Assembly: GCA_964030785.1 (NCBI GenBank)
Contig: OZ034971.1
Location: 46,393,504 to 46,457,503, forward strand
Source: Siderastrea siderea
Lineage: Eukaryota; Cnidaria; Anthozoa; Scleractinia; Rhizangiidae
Length of the DNA: 64,000 bases
Reading direction: 5' to 3'
The translations under genes were made by a program, and so were the position numbers. This document shows, in pieces, positions 45,000 to 55,850 of this stretch. The stretch's first letter is position 1, and each line of letters begins with the position of its first letter. A model generated the notes under the pieces. The model saw only the letters and a program-made list of their open reading frames with translations. It was not told the DNA's origin and made no database searches.

Positions 45000-46711
45000 A
45001 AATGGCGTTTCAAAATATAAGACTTTGTATGGGATTTCGAAGCGAATATTTTGAGCAATACATAACAGCAAACTAACTGAATAAAGTTCATGAAACATTA
45101 CATTGTGTTGTTTGCTATCCTTACAACGCATTTTGAGCAATTTTAGGTCCATTGACTTTACTGTGTATTTTTAAGTACATGTATAATACATTGACAAGGA
45201 AGGAGTCATTTTGCCCGATTTAGCCCCTATCACCGTTCGACACGTTTCGGAATTCGCTCGAATTTACCCACAAATATAGTTCAGGCTCCCATTCTGACTT
45301 AGCGACTTGACAAAAGGAAGACATACAAGTGACTTTCTCAAAACCAATTGCACATACCTCGAGTCCCAAAAGAATTATCCACTGCACAAAATCATAATAG
45401 CATCTCAAAGTAGGCCACCATGGATCCGTGAGGATCCCGATAGTCCCATTTGACCGCAGCCGGCACTGGACACCAGTCAAATTATGCCCTTATGGGGAGG
45501 GCAGCGTTCGGTTTGGTCGTGTTAAAATTGTAGTAACTATGACCCGGTGCGGACACAAGATTGTCGCTCCGACGAAGTCCTGTTCGCGTGAGAAAATCGC
45601 TGCGCGTTACAAGCGGATAGCAAAAATAAACCATTCCCATTTCTGAATTTATATCCATTTTCAAGGCGTATATTTTCTTGTATTTTTAATAAGCAGGTTA
45701 CCTGACCGGCTTCATGCAAATATAGAAATAGATTAGTATATATAATAACAATTTTAAAATAAAACATTTTCACGCGCATGAGGATATGAATTTAAATGAA
45801 TTTGCCGACTTCGGTTCGAAAAAATATATCTGATATGTAAAACCTATCGACGATTCCAAAAAATTGAACACATTCAATTCACGCAGAGTACGTAATACTA
45901 TTTAAAATTTACGCAGTAGACTGACCTGTATTACAAACGTTTTGTACATGAACGCAAATATGTTCAATTTACCACGGATGAATAGAAACATAGGAGGAAG
46001 GAGAAACACGGTTCACTTTCTTTTTTTCTTGACTCGTTTTCATTTTCTAACGGCCAAGACCGTTTTAATTTCTTTCGATAGCTTAATTCTCTCCATAAGG
46101 TCACAGAGTCCCGCGCAGCGATTCCACCTTTCTCGCGCGAACCAGACTACGTTGGAGCGACAATTTGTGTCCGCACCCGATCATAGTTACTACAACTGTA
46201 ACACGAGCGTGGCTCTCCCCATAAGGGCATAATTTGACTGGTGTCCAGTGCCGACCGCGGTCAAAAGGGACTATCGGTATCCTCACGGATCCATGGCGGC
46301 CTATTTTGAGATGCTATTATGATTCTGTGCAGTGGATAATTCTTTTGGGACACGAGGTATGTGCAATTGGTTTTGAGAAAATCACTTGACATGTATGTCT
46401 TCCTTTTGTCAAGTCACTAAGTCAGAATGGGAGCCTGAACTATATTTGTGGGTAAATTCGAGCGAATTCCGAAACGTGTCGAGCAGTGATAGTGGCTAAA
46501 TTGGGCCAAATGACTCCTTCCTTGTCAATGTATTATACACGTACTAACACAGTTAAGTAAATGGACCTAAAATTGCTCAAAATGCGTTGTAAGGATAGCA
46601 AACAACACCATGTAATGTTTCATGAACTTTATTCAGTTAGTTCGTTGTTATGTATTGCTCAAAATGTTCGCTTCGAAATCCCATACAAAGTCATATTTTG
46701 AAACGCCATTT
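45000..46711. mobile_element. 1.7 kb long-TIR foldback element with TTAA duplication
   Basis: Arms of about 600 bp (45000-45612 and 46110-46711) are inverted copies. The ends are AAATGGCGTTTCAAAATATA and ATATTTTGAAACGCCATTT, flanked by TTAA at 44996-44999 and 46712-46715. The arms also share CATGGATCCGTGAGGATCCC-like and GGTGCGGACACAA blocks with scattered differences. Spacer of about 500 bp, no transposase. Confidence 0.85.
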
Positions 46712-46715
46712 TTAA

Positions 46716-47400
46716 AGCGCGCTCCCATTTAAATTTGCCGCTTCAGTGGTCATGAATAATTAATTAATGATGTCCACGCATTCTGCCCGATGGGTCCACC
46801 CAATGTCAACTCCCTAGCATGAAGATGAAATACCTAACCACTGACCAGTAGAGCGATGGCGTGACTTCAACATGGCGGCAAACGCGGAAATTAATTACCG
46901 GAAACTTACAATCGGACGAAACAATTTACATTTACCTTACAATCGATTGAGTAGAGCAAATTTTCGCACTAAGTGTATAAACGTTTAGTGTTGAAGCAGA
47001 AATATTTTTGCGGCTCCTCTCCGAAACTAACTATCTCCTCGGCAGAGACTCTAAGCATGGCAGCCATTTCCAGTGCCTTGAAGCCGTATTGCCAAAATAC
47101 CCAAATTAGTGCCTTGTTATATTGTAACGAGTTCGACCGTGACCTCCAGTAAATATTTCGTCAGACTAAAAGTCAAATGAAACTCCAGGCGCAAAAAAAA
47201 CCTGCCATACTCTCACTACCTTCAACCTCACCTCCCCCTCCCCCCCCCAAAAAAAATTACTCATTAAAATCAAAACAAACAAGCAACAACAACACGAAAT
47301 TGTGAATTTCAATCCCCCCTCCCCCAACCTTTCCAAGCTGGAATAACCTTCTATCCCCTAAAGCTTTATGTGTAATAGACAGACAATAACGAACCAGGCT
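46716..47400. other. non-coding stretch
   Basis: No gene seen. C-rich and A-rich runs occur at 47229-47258 and C-rich sequence at 47314-47324. Confidence 0.5.
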
Positions 47401-47404
47401 GTTT

Positions 47405-47808
47405 TTGAGAAGCGACTTCCTTGAATAGCGCCTACGGCAAAAATAAAATAAAATAAAATGAGTTGTTGGTAGCTTTTCTTGCCTTGTAACGTATCCAATA
47501 CAAGGCAAAGATGATACATGTACTTCAAGTGTGTTATTTGCTGACAAAACTTTACATCGGCTGCAATTGGCCACCAAGCCAACCTGTACTCATTACCATC
47601 TGAGTACCTATGAGCCATCAATTTATCATCTTTTTCGGAAGCAATTGTAAGCAAAAGTTGTGTCAAATTGTTTATGTGTTTGTCACACACCAAATGCATC
47701 AATAATTGATATATCTGATTTTCTTTGAAAACATACTTTGTGAAAAGTTGAGCATTTTCACTAAAACTATGCCCAACCAAAATGCGAAGCTGAGCTTTCA
47801 AGTAATTT
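47405..47808 (-). CDS. possible exon downstream of the COR-like gene
   Basis: A minus frame is open from a possible acceptor (GGGAACCTTAG) through QLNYLKAQLRILVGHSF, SENAQLFTKYVFKENQIYQL, LMHLVCDKHINNLTQLLLTI and ASEKDDKLMAHRYSDGNEYR. The amphipathic, Leu-rich pattern with polar turns looks more like protein than chance, and may be part of an ankyrin- or helical-repeat module. No family is recognised. The preceding COR-like exon ends in a stop, so the relation is unclear. Confidence 0.3.
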
Positions 47809-47859
47809 AACTGCATCTAAGGTTCCCACATTTCCAACAGACATGTAGAAAGGTTTACG

Positions 47860-47945
47860 TCAGTTACAAAAATAAACAAATGCATAAATGTATAAATAAA
47901 TAAATAAATAAATAAAGAAAATAAACAAATAAATAGATCAATAGC
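47860..47945. repeat. AAAT microsatellite
   Basis: AATAAATAAATAAATAAAT and diverged flanks, immediately downstream of the COR-like exon's stop codon. Confidence 0.85.
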
Positions 47946-47948
47946 AAA

Positions 47949-48752
47949 TTAAGGACACTGCACTTTAAAGACATTTCTGAAAACACAATGATTAATTATC
48001 TGATTTGGTCTTTGAGAGTACCACTTTTCCTGTCCGAGAACTGTGAGGTACTCATCACCAACACTCTCCTCACAGATCAGTGGCTCGTCTTGTTTTAACT
48101 CAAGAAGGTGCAAGCAGTCCTCATGCGTGCATGACCCTTGCTTGTGGTTTCTGCATTTGGTCTTTTCCTGCTGACAGTATGGACATTTAACACAGAGTTG
48201 ATACAGCAGTCCTTTCATGTAAGGCAGACCCTGTGACAAGTCATGTAAACAGCCTTCCACAAATTCTCGCACCTGAGGTGCCATTTCAGTTGCGTTTTGT
48301 TTCGAGACCTTCTGACTGTGGGTTTTCTGCTTGAGGACAATCTTGATAAACCGCGTCTTGTAGATTAGAATCAAATAATAGACAATCTTCCCCCCAATAA
48401 CGAACCACGCTCCATCTCGGAACAGTTTAGGGGATTGAGCTGGCTCAGTCATACAACACCACCGAACTGTTTGTGACACAAGCTGTGTGAACAGGCCAAA
48501 AGGAACAAAACCATCCACAAAATGTACATATAACGGACAAGGGTCAGATTGTGAGGGCTCCTGTCTAGAAAAACAGTCAGGCAGCTTTCTGAGTTCTTTT
48601 GTTATCAAGTACTTAACATCGTCTGGAGAGGGTGAGAACTTTATAATTAGTCCAAAATGCAGAAGGAACTTGAAGCAGATAATATCAAAATCTTTCTTGT
48701 TGAGAACAGTGCTTTTCTGAACTTCTTGCCACTGCTGTGAAAGTATAGGATC
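47949..48752 (-). CDS. COR/Roco-like domain exon
   Basis: Acceptor TGTCTTTTTTGTCCTAAG, phase 0, 267 codons to a TAA at 47949. It opens DPILSQQWQEVQKSTVLNKK, then FDIICFKFLLHFGLIIKFS and DVKYLITKELRKLPDCFS, like the winged-helix part of a COR domain (C-terminal of Roc). YVHFVDGFVPFGLFTQLVSQ and RDGAWFVIGGKIVYYLI follow. A Cys/His cluster ends the protein (CVKCPYCQQEKTKC, HKQGSCTHEDCLHLLE), probably zinc-binding. COR modules dimerise Roco GTPases and occur in many cnidarian immune-type multidomain proteins. The Roc GTPase itself is not in the seen exons. Confidence 0.65.
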   Translation of the reverse strand, partial: DPILSQQWQEVQKSTVLNKKDFDIICFKFLLHFGLIIKFSPSPDDVKYLITKELRKLPDCFSRQEPSQSDPCPLYVHFVDGFVPFGLFTQLVSQTVRWCCMTEPAQSPKLFRDGAWFVIGGKIVYYLILIYKTRFIKIVLKQKTHSQKVSKQNATEMAPQVREFVEGCLHDLSQGLPYMKGLLYQLCVKCPYCQQEKTKCRNHKQGSCTHEDCLHLLELKQDEPLICEESVGDEYLTVLGQEKWYSQRPNQIINHCVFRNVFKVQCP

Positions 48753-49006
48753 CTTAGGACAAAAAAGACAGTAAGGATTACCATGAGACCATGCAGACCA
48801 CGTCACCAAATTTAACCAACCTCATTCCCAAGAGTCTCATTTCTTTCTGGTAAATTTTGGTACCGTTTTAAGAAAAGAGAGAAGAAATCTTCTCTCCAAA
48901 ATGACTGAAAATTCCCCAGTGTTCATGTATAGTGTGTGTTCAGTTATTCATCTACATCTGAATTTCTAATCATTTTAAACTATTGAAAATAAATTTAAAA
49001 AATACC

Positions 49007-49266
49007 CAATATGATAGTTGATAAGATTTACTAGTAAGCAACACGCAATTTTACTCAGTTCACAAACTTATACGTAATGTTTTAATGTTTAAAAAGTTTA
49101 TTGAAATTACAACTAAACTAACCTTGGCTTTTTCAGCTCCAATATGATAGTTGATAAGATTTTCTAGTAAGCAACACGCAGTTTACTCAATTCACAAAAT
49201 CATACTTAATGTTTTAATGTTTAAAAAGTTAAATGAAATTACAACTGAACTAACCTTGGCCTTTTC
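49007..49266. repeat. tandem duplication (about 130 bp x 2) of an exon-intron border
   Basis: CCAATATGATAGTTGATAAG, AAGCAACACGCA and AATGTTTTAATGTTTAAAAA, ending CTAACCTTGGC, occur twice. The copied part includes the donor end of the 49255-49302 exon, so a decoy donor and partial exon lie downstream of the real one. Confidence 0.85.
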
Positions 49267-49302
49267 CGCTCCAACCATCCAGCTCTTGTCCCGTTCCTCG
49301 TC
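49255..49302 (-). CDS. COR-like gene, 16-codon exon
   Basis: Acceptor TTCTTTTTTCAG, donor GCCAAG|GTTAGT, 48 nt, phase 0 both sides, encoding DEERDKSWMVGAEKAK. It fits the phase of the exons at 49988 and 48752. Confidence 0.6.
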
Positions 49303-49987
49303 CTGAAAAAAGAAAGAACGACATTCATACTCTAAGTTAGATTTATAACTTTAAAGTGGCATACCATAACATCCCACAAGCAACGTGATTTCTCAGTATG
49401 ATGACAAGACTTCAAGCAAGCAAGACTGTATACACAGGTACAAAGAAACAAAATCAAGCCAAGAATAGGATTAAGGGTTTCCATACGAAAGCATGAAACA
49501 CTGGTCTCTCCTATGTGCCTTCTCAGGTAACATACATTAAACAGTGTACATCACCTCCATCGATAGATTGGGAGTATTTATGAAGACCGACTGAAGATCT
49601 CCATGCATCGTGCTATTAAACATGTCATCCAAGATTGCATTTATTCCCAACATTATTTTCCCCACGTACATGTATTTCCAAACATTTCCATTAAAATGCA
49701 TCTTTAGATTTCTTTCTTCTTAGTTTCTTCTTATTTCCAGTGTTTTAGCTCTATTAGCTTTGAGTTTCTTTCAAAGTTACTCTGGGTTTCAAGAAAATAC
49801 AGGTTTCCCCACACGAAATGGTGGTTTGCGATGAACTAAGGTACACGAAATTTTCTAAACATCTCTTTACATGAAGTGCAATAAACAAGTACGAACGTTT
49901 CTATGTGACTGTGTCTTTTAATTAATCCCTTTTAATTAATCAATAGTTAGTGGTTTTACAATAAACAAATTCATTAATATGTCCTAC

Positions 49988-50151
49988 CTCCTGAAAATCT
50001 GAACTCGCACCAGTCCATGTCACACTCGCTCCCTGATGTGGTTCAATTTCTTCTTGAGATGAGGAGTCAGCGCTGCCTGGTATCCCTGTGCCACTCACTC
50101 CCTGATCTGGTTTAGTTTCTTGAGATACGGAGTCAGCGGTGCCTGGTACCC
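49988..50151 (-). CDS. COR-like gene, repetitive linker exon
   Basis: Acceptor TATGTAACCAG, donor CAGGAG|GTAGGA, 164 nt, phase 1 in and 0 out. It encodes two tandem copies of a roughly 26-residue disordered motif: VPGTADSVSQETKPDQG and then IPGSADSSSQEEIEPHQG, followed by ASVTWTGASSDFQE. The phase-1 entry matches the linker exons of the OTU gene and the TRADD-N-like exons. Confidence 0.65.
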
Positions 50152-50159
50152 CTGGTTAC

Positions 50160-52370
50160 ATAACAGGTAAAAACACACTGAATAGCTTTTAATACAATGC
50201 ATTAAAATATGAATATGCCTCTACAAGACACTTAACTGAGTAAGGAGAAATGTACTTGCTAATTCATTTAACTCTCAAAAACTGCATGCTGGCCAAAATC
50301 TCTGCCCTAAAGAAATTAAAACGGCATCAAATAACATGGGCAAGTACCATTGTACCCTATTGTACCCATACATTTAGGTGTTGGGTAAAGAAAGCATATG
50401 GATTGGAAGATGCAGGAAGAAAATTAGACAGATAAGAAAGGAAGGTACGAATTATTCCACATCTGGGACCCACTCATCTGATCACTCATGACACCCTTTC
50501 ATATGACCAATGAAACATCCACTGCCGGGCTGTGAAAGGCAAATGTGTTTTCTGATAACAGTGATGTTCCTAGTTCCCAAGCCCATTTTAAATTTTCAGT
50601 CACATTAGTAACATGTGATAAAAAATACAAATAGATGCTCAAAACGTTGCTTGATTCACACAAATATAACCAGATTTAGTGTTCTCTGCATAAAGGAAGA
50701 AGCATGTCATTACTGCTCAAATGGGATGAAATATAAAAAAAATTTCCCAATTCTTGTTTAAAGTTAACCGTTAACCATGTTCACATGTGAAAAGCTTTGA
50801 TCATAGTCAACTCTTTACGTAAGGATAAACGTGATGACCCTGAATAACAATCTAAGTAAATACACGTTCAATAATATAGGCAAACAAGGCATCCGTGGGC
50901 TTTTTTATGGTTGTCGAAGCAAGAAGCGATAGTAAATATACAGAAGAGTATGAGTACGCCTGTGTAGACGTTTGCTGATTTTTAAAAATTTTTTGTTCTA
51001 ACTTTTATCTGCACAACTGAAAAAAACATGCATCGTGAGCATTAAAGTTGTTCAGAGGAGTCTTCTAAACCTCTTTGAGATTTTGTATGTTCAGACCATC
51101 TGCATTTTTCTGCCAGATAACAGTGCTTAACGCAACATTTCAAATCTGGAAACAAATTTCTGTGCAATTGTTAAAAAAAGGGTGGTATAAGTTGCTGGTA
51201 GAAGTGGGTAAACAAGAGAGCCCCAAGGGGCTTAAATCCGGCTGTCGTGCGTCAACCTTCCCTCCACCCGTCCCAAGTAAAAATAAAATTAGTGTCAATC
51301 AAGACACGAGCCCATGTGACGTAAACTGGAACTAAAGGCCAACAGTTTATGTCACCGAACAAAAATCACAAGTTAAGAGTGACTCACCTACAAAAAAAAG
51401 AAATAAAAAAACCTATGGGTATTAATTAAACCACGCTTTCGCCTCCCCCTCCCCGTAAGGGTAAAGAAAATATGAACATCACGAAACTCAAATTCGACTA
51501 CAATGTATCTGTTTGAAAGCCAAGTTTTCTTGTTTTATTGGACTTTATTGACTGTACGTTGTCAAGGGATGGCATCAGCTAGTCAAATAAACATAAATTT
51601 GTAGTTAAGGATCAGAAGAGGTTTCCATTCCTCTGTCTATCCAAGAAATGATCTATCAAAATATATATATCATATATATAAAAATACCTTTTTTGAACTT
51701 AAGATATCCCAGATCCATCCCCCGGACTCCCTCTCCGTGCTTTATTGAGACTGGTTGTCAGTTATTATTATTTGACCCACAGCCTTAAGGTAGTTGATCC
51801 ATTCTACAAAAACTGGATTACGCTTTGCGTAAATACAGCTTCACTAACATGTATCGCTACATCTGTACATAAGACAAAAAGGTTGTCCATAAACAGGGCC
51901 TAAAGTGGTTTACCATTGTCCTAATCTTGACAGTGGGGGATGACCCACGGAGGAATTGTCTTTCAATGCCTTGGTTACCTAACAGACGTATTTCCTGAAT
52001 TCATAGCGATGTCATCTGTTTAACTAGGGTCTCTAGATTTTTGCTGATTGTAGTAAAAATCGTGTCGTGTCATTTATCAATGATTTTACGCTCAGTGAAA
52101 TCATGGCGTAGGGGAAATAATTTCTTATACTTGTGTTCGTTGACATACATACACAGTCGGAAGAGCGATGTTATGTTCTGTTCAGTTATGTATTTCCGGT
52201 TTTGTCTACATAATACTCTTGTATGGCGCAATGATAATTTATGTTAACTGGGCTTTGCATATGTCGTTACAATAATGCAATAAAGGTTTATTCATAAAGG
52301 TTTATTCTTGTCAGTCAAAAGGAAATTCGCTGCAAGATTCCGAATTTCCACGGAAATTTCTGGAGTTCAA
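50160..52370. other. probable upstream intron of the COR-like gene
   Basis: No supported exon. An ATAT tract occurs at 51658-51685. Short plus-strand ORFs (50250, 51075, 52041) have no domain. Confidence 0.4.
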
Positions 52371-52466
52371 ATCCACCTTTGAAAGGGAGTGAAGAACCTT
52401 CGAGTTTGGACCCGAGTTCAAGTTCGAGTTAGAGTTCGAGTTACAAATTCAATGAAATTTTCACAA

Positions 52467-52700
52467 TTATCTGTAAATGACCGTGAAAAAGAGCAAAAGA
52501 GACGCTGCGAAACCTGATGTAAAGCACGATGAAATCGATAATCGATAATAACCCATAGAAGTTAGTTCAATTGTATCTGAAATCGATGAAGGTATTTGTA
52601 GTGAAGACGCATTTTTAATACAAGGTTGGGGACTGGCACTAGCCATGCACGCGGACTGTCGATTTTTCAGAAGTTCATCTTCATGCATTTCACCAATCTA
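52467..52700 (-). CDS. possible small exon, low support
   Basis: Acceptor-like GTTTTGTGCTTTAG precedes an open frame reading GEMHEDELLKNRQSACMASA and QIPSSISDTIELTSMG. The composition is coding-like, but there is no domain and the donor is ambiguous. It could be an upstream exon of the COR-like gene, or chance. Confidence 0.25.
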
Positions 52701-53283
52701 AAGCACAAAACAGCATATGACAAAATACCTTGAAAAAACACCTCTTAGAATTCGTTATCAGCTGACGTTCTTGCGATGGCATGAAGTACTGACCGACTCT
52801 TGCTCAAAATCACAGCTAAAAAGTAACTTGAAATCAGTGTTACCCAGCTCAGTATTCAGTGCATGAAAAATGCAAACTTTTATTAATCAACAAGCCGTCC
52901 TCTAACAGTACATGCACTACAGCGGAACCTCCATCACGGGACAACCTGGGAAAAAGGAGAAGTGTTCCCTTAATTTTGGTGTGCCTATAGGTAACAGATG
53001 GAAGAATTACAAATTGGGCTTATTAGTGTATTCCTTTCTTCTTTTTTCCTTCTTTTTTCGTGCCTACATTTCACTTAAATAACATTACATTTCATTGGTT
53101 TATACTTTCCGTTTATTACCAGTTGCAAAGTTCAATCTTGTTATTGCCATAAGCGTTTAACTTTTGTTGCAAAAACTACAAAAGAGGTGACATGTACTAA
53201 TTGAAATTTCAAAAGAAAAGCATAGCCTACTGCTGTACATACGGTCAATAATGGAAATGGGCTTCTTTTCACCTACGACGCAA

Positions 53284-53955
53284 ACATAAGATAAAAACAA
53301 GAATAAGCACACCGTTGTTCACACGTGCAATGAGGAATACAAACAAAGACGAGGTCACGCAATTCATGGAACAAGCAAATAGCCACCACCCCACCATCAA
53401 GTTTACGGCTGAAGTATCTGACACAGATACTACGTTCCTCGACACAAGCGTTTACAAAGGCGAAAGATTCGCTAACGAGTCTATATTAGACATAAAAATG
53501 CATTTCAAACCAACTGAAACATTTCAATACACACATTTCTCTAGTTCCCACCCACCAGGGGTCAACAAGGGCTTCATTGAAGGCGAAGCACTTACGCTTC
53601 TCTGGACAAACTCCTCAGAAACTACGTTCACAACTGCAGTGTCAAACTTTAAAACACATCTCAAGGAAAGAGGGTACCCCGAAACTCTGATTTCAACAAT
53701 CCTCGCTGAGATTAACTTTGAGGGCAGAAAACTTGCCCTTCAACAAAGGCGTAAACCGGCAAAACACGCGAATCTTGCCTTTCGTCCCACAATATCGTCC
53801 TTCAGTGCCTAATTTAAAGCAAATACTTATGCAAAACTGACATTTAATTCAGCAACAACCTTTGCTTAACAAGATATTTTAAGTTCCCCCTATGGTCGCA
53901 TACGAAAGGGGCAGATCCCTAAAAGACATACTCGTTCGAGCCAAATTGTGAACTG
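53284..53955 (+). pseudogene. Penelope-like RT, palm-thumb to C-terminal fragment
   Basis: Frame 53315-53812 reads DEVTQFMEQANSHHPTIKFT, DTDTTFLDTSVYKGERF, FQYTHFSSSHPPGVNKGFIE and KTHLKERGYPETL, the end of the Penelope RT. After a frameshift at about 53800, VPQYRPSVPNLKQIL, QQQPLLNKIF and ERGRSLKDILVRAKL follow (with a stop), which is the RT tail. No catalytic YADD-type box and no GIY-YIG. It is a different copy from the fragments at 1.7-3.4 kb. Confidence 0.8.
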
Positions 53956-54227
53956 GTTATTACATGTGGATAGGAGTTGTGTAGGCCTGTCACCCTATTG
54001 TTATCACCATTGCATGGAAAAGACCCCGATTATTACCTCGAACTCGAACGCGAACTCGAACTCGAACTCGAACTCGGGTCCAAACTCGAAGGTTCGGGCT
54101 TCCCCCTTTGAAAGGGGTAATGTCGAGCAAGTATTTAAGTATAAGAAAACACTCAGTCAGAGAGACCATCAGGCTAGTACATTATGCGGATCGTAAATTT
54201 ATTTCTCACAACATTTTTTATCACATT

Positions 54228-54231
54228 TCCT

Positions 54232-54278
<47 letters not shown>

Positions 54279-54299
54279 GTCAATCAATCAATCAATCAG

Positions 54300-54330
<31 letters not shown>

Positions 54331-54340
54331 GTCAATAGTT
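54228..54340. repeat. CAAT tetranucleotide microsatellite
   Basis: About 27 copies of TCAA/CAAT with interspersed CAGT variants. The long Asn-Gln-Ser frame through it is an artefact of the repeat. It ends about 200 bp before the truncated Penelope element. Confidence 0.95.
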
Positions 54341-54553
54341 TATCACCCACGTAATGTCTACGAGTTGAGAAGCTCAAACCATAGACCGTATGTGGACATC
54401 AAATCAGACAACTGGCTCTAGACTGCACTAAGACCACAATCAACAACTCTACTATTAAACTACCGCCGGCTACAGATGACTTAATGGACTAACTGAACCT
54501 TTGTCTTACTTTTACTTACTTTCAGTACAACAGCAAACAACACATTAAAGCAG

Positions 54554-55527
54554 TTGCATGGAACAGGTATCGATGAACGAGCCATTGCAACTTACAAACG
54601 AACACTACCACTCTGCCTACGCTACGATAAAGATACCGTTACAGTTCTACACAAAGACGAAATCGACGATTTTAACGAACACCTCAACAGACAAAACACC
54701 AACATACAGCTTACCAAGGAGATCGAGGAAAAGGATAAAATACCTTTTCTAGACTGCTTATTCACCCATGACCATAACAAAATAAGGACAACAATTTACA
54801 GAAAACCGACGCACACTGAGAGACTAATCGACCAATCATCTTACAACCCTACTTCTCACAAAGCCACGACTATACAGACCTTGACAAGACACGCACAACT
54901 GGTTCGTGATTCACCTGACAGCTTAACGGACGAAGTCAATTTAGACAACGTTTTCAACAAGAAGAAGTACAGTGGGGACTTAATAAGACACAACACTTAC
55001 AGAAACTCTGAACCAAATGCTACGAACACTAACTCAACACCTGTTACCAATACTACCATACCTTATATCAAAGGTACTTTTAAAACTATAACACGGATCT
55101 TACAACCCTATTCTGGGTTGCTCACAAACCTACCACTACTTTGCGACAACTACTGACGAACTTTAAGGACAAAGACGAACCAAGTGAAGACCGCGAGCAG
55201 TTTATAAGATCAAATGCTGCGACTGCCAGGCCACTTATGTTGGTGAGACCGGTAGAAATTTGAACATTAACGACTGACTGAACACAAACGAGCCAGTAGA
55301 AGTGGTAATATCAACAATCACACTCCTGAACACCATTTACAGACAAACCACAGAATCGACTGGGACTTTGCTAAATGCGCTACCTACAGTACGGACTACT
55401 ATCAACAATTAACCCTGGAAATCTGGTGTACTAACTTAGAACAAACACCACTGAACCGTTGCCAAGGAAGACCTGCAACTTACAAACAACTTATTGACGA
55501 CAACAACAAGACAGACAAACAATAGAC
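54554..55527 (+). pseudogene. Penelope RT end plus GIY-YIG endonuclease
   Basis: Frame 54554-55156 reads LCLRYDKDTVTVLHKDEIDD, IEEKDKIPFLDCLFTHDHN, RTTIYRKPTHTERLIDQSSY, DEVNLDNVFNKKKYSGDLIR and TRILQPYS. Frameshifts at about 55110 and 55200 lead to the endonuclease: YKIKCCDCQATYVGETGRNL, then LTEHKRASRSGNINNHTPEH and TYSTDYYQQLTLEIWCTNLE, ending PLNRCQGRPATYKQLIDD. GIY-YIG appears as CQATYVGETGR with the CxxC upstream (CCDC), as in Penelope-like elements, where it nicks the target. A stop within the domain (after LNIND) adds to the damage. Confidence 0.85.
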
Positions 55528-55730
55528 AAACTGACTAATTTAACTAACAATGGACAACAGACATTTGACTAATAAAAGACGGATCGAAATGCACCAATCA
55601 CGTTTTACAGTCTTCCCAGCCAATAACATCATGGCGCTTAAATGACCTATACCCTCGCGAGCTCGTCGACCGATCAAAACAACAACCAGAGACTTATAAT
55701 ATCCACTGACGATTCACAATTCATTTGACT

Positions 55731-55780
55731 CTGGTGATGACTTCCTCCCAGGTTGCCGACACGTCAGATGTCATCACACA
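55731..55780 (+). ncRNA. degenerate hammerhead-like motif in Penelope tail
   Basis: CTGGTGATGACTTCC, then CCCAGGTTGCCGACACGTCAG has the layout of the hammerhead motifs reported in Penelope-like elements (CUGANGA, stem, GAAAC, GUC). However, CTGGTGA and GACAC replace the invariant core bases, so it is probably inactive. Confidence 0.4.
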
Positions 55781-55850
55781 CAGTCCTTCTTAGGACTACA
55801 CTCACCCGAATGATCATACTTTGCCGACTTATGACAATCTACAACCTTAC

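Larger units (their letters stand above)
52375..54117. repeat. inverted GAGTTC-repeat arms around a Penelope fragment
   Basis: The left arm (52375-52444) has CCTTTGAAAGGG, CCTTCGAGTTTGGACCCGAG and GAGTTC repeats. The right arm (54035-54117) is its reverse complement, with CGAACTCGAACT repeats. They enclose about 1.6 kb, including the RT fragment at 53284. Confidence 0.8.
54540..55850 (+). mobile_element. 5'-truncated Penelope-like element with GIY-YIG
   Basis: Contains the RT thumb region, the linker, a GIY-YIG endonuclease and a characteristic 3' tail. The palm part with catalytic aspartates is missing, so the copy was truncated at its 5' side near 54540. The tail includes AGTCCTTCTTAGGACTACAC and ACCCGAATGATCATAC, typical Penelope 3' sequence. 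Confidence 0.8.

Noticed and set aside
54108..54338. Asn-Gln-Ser-rich protein
   Set aside because: Produced by the CAAT microsatellite.
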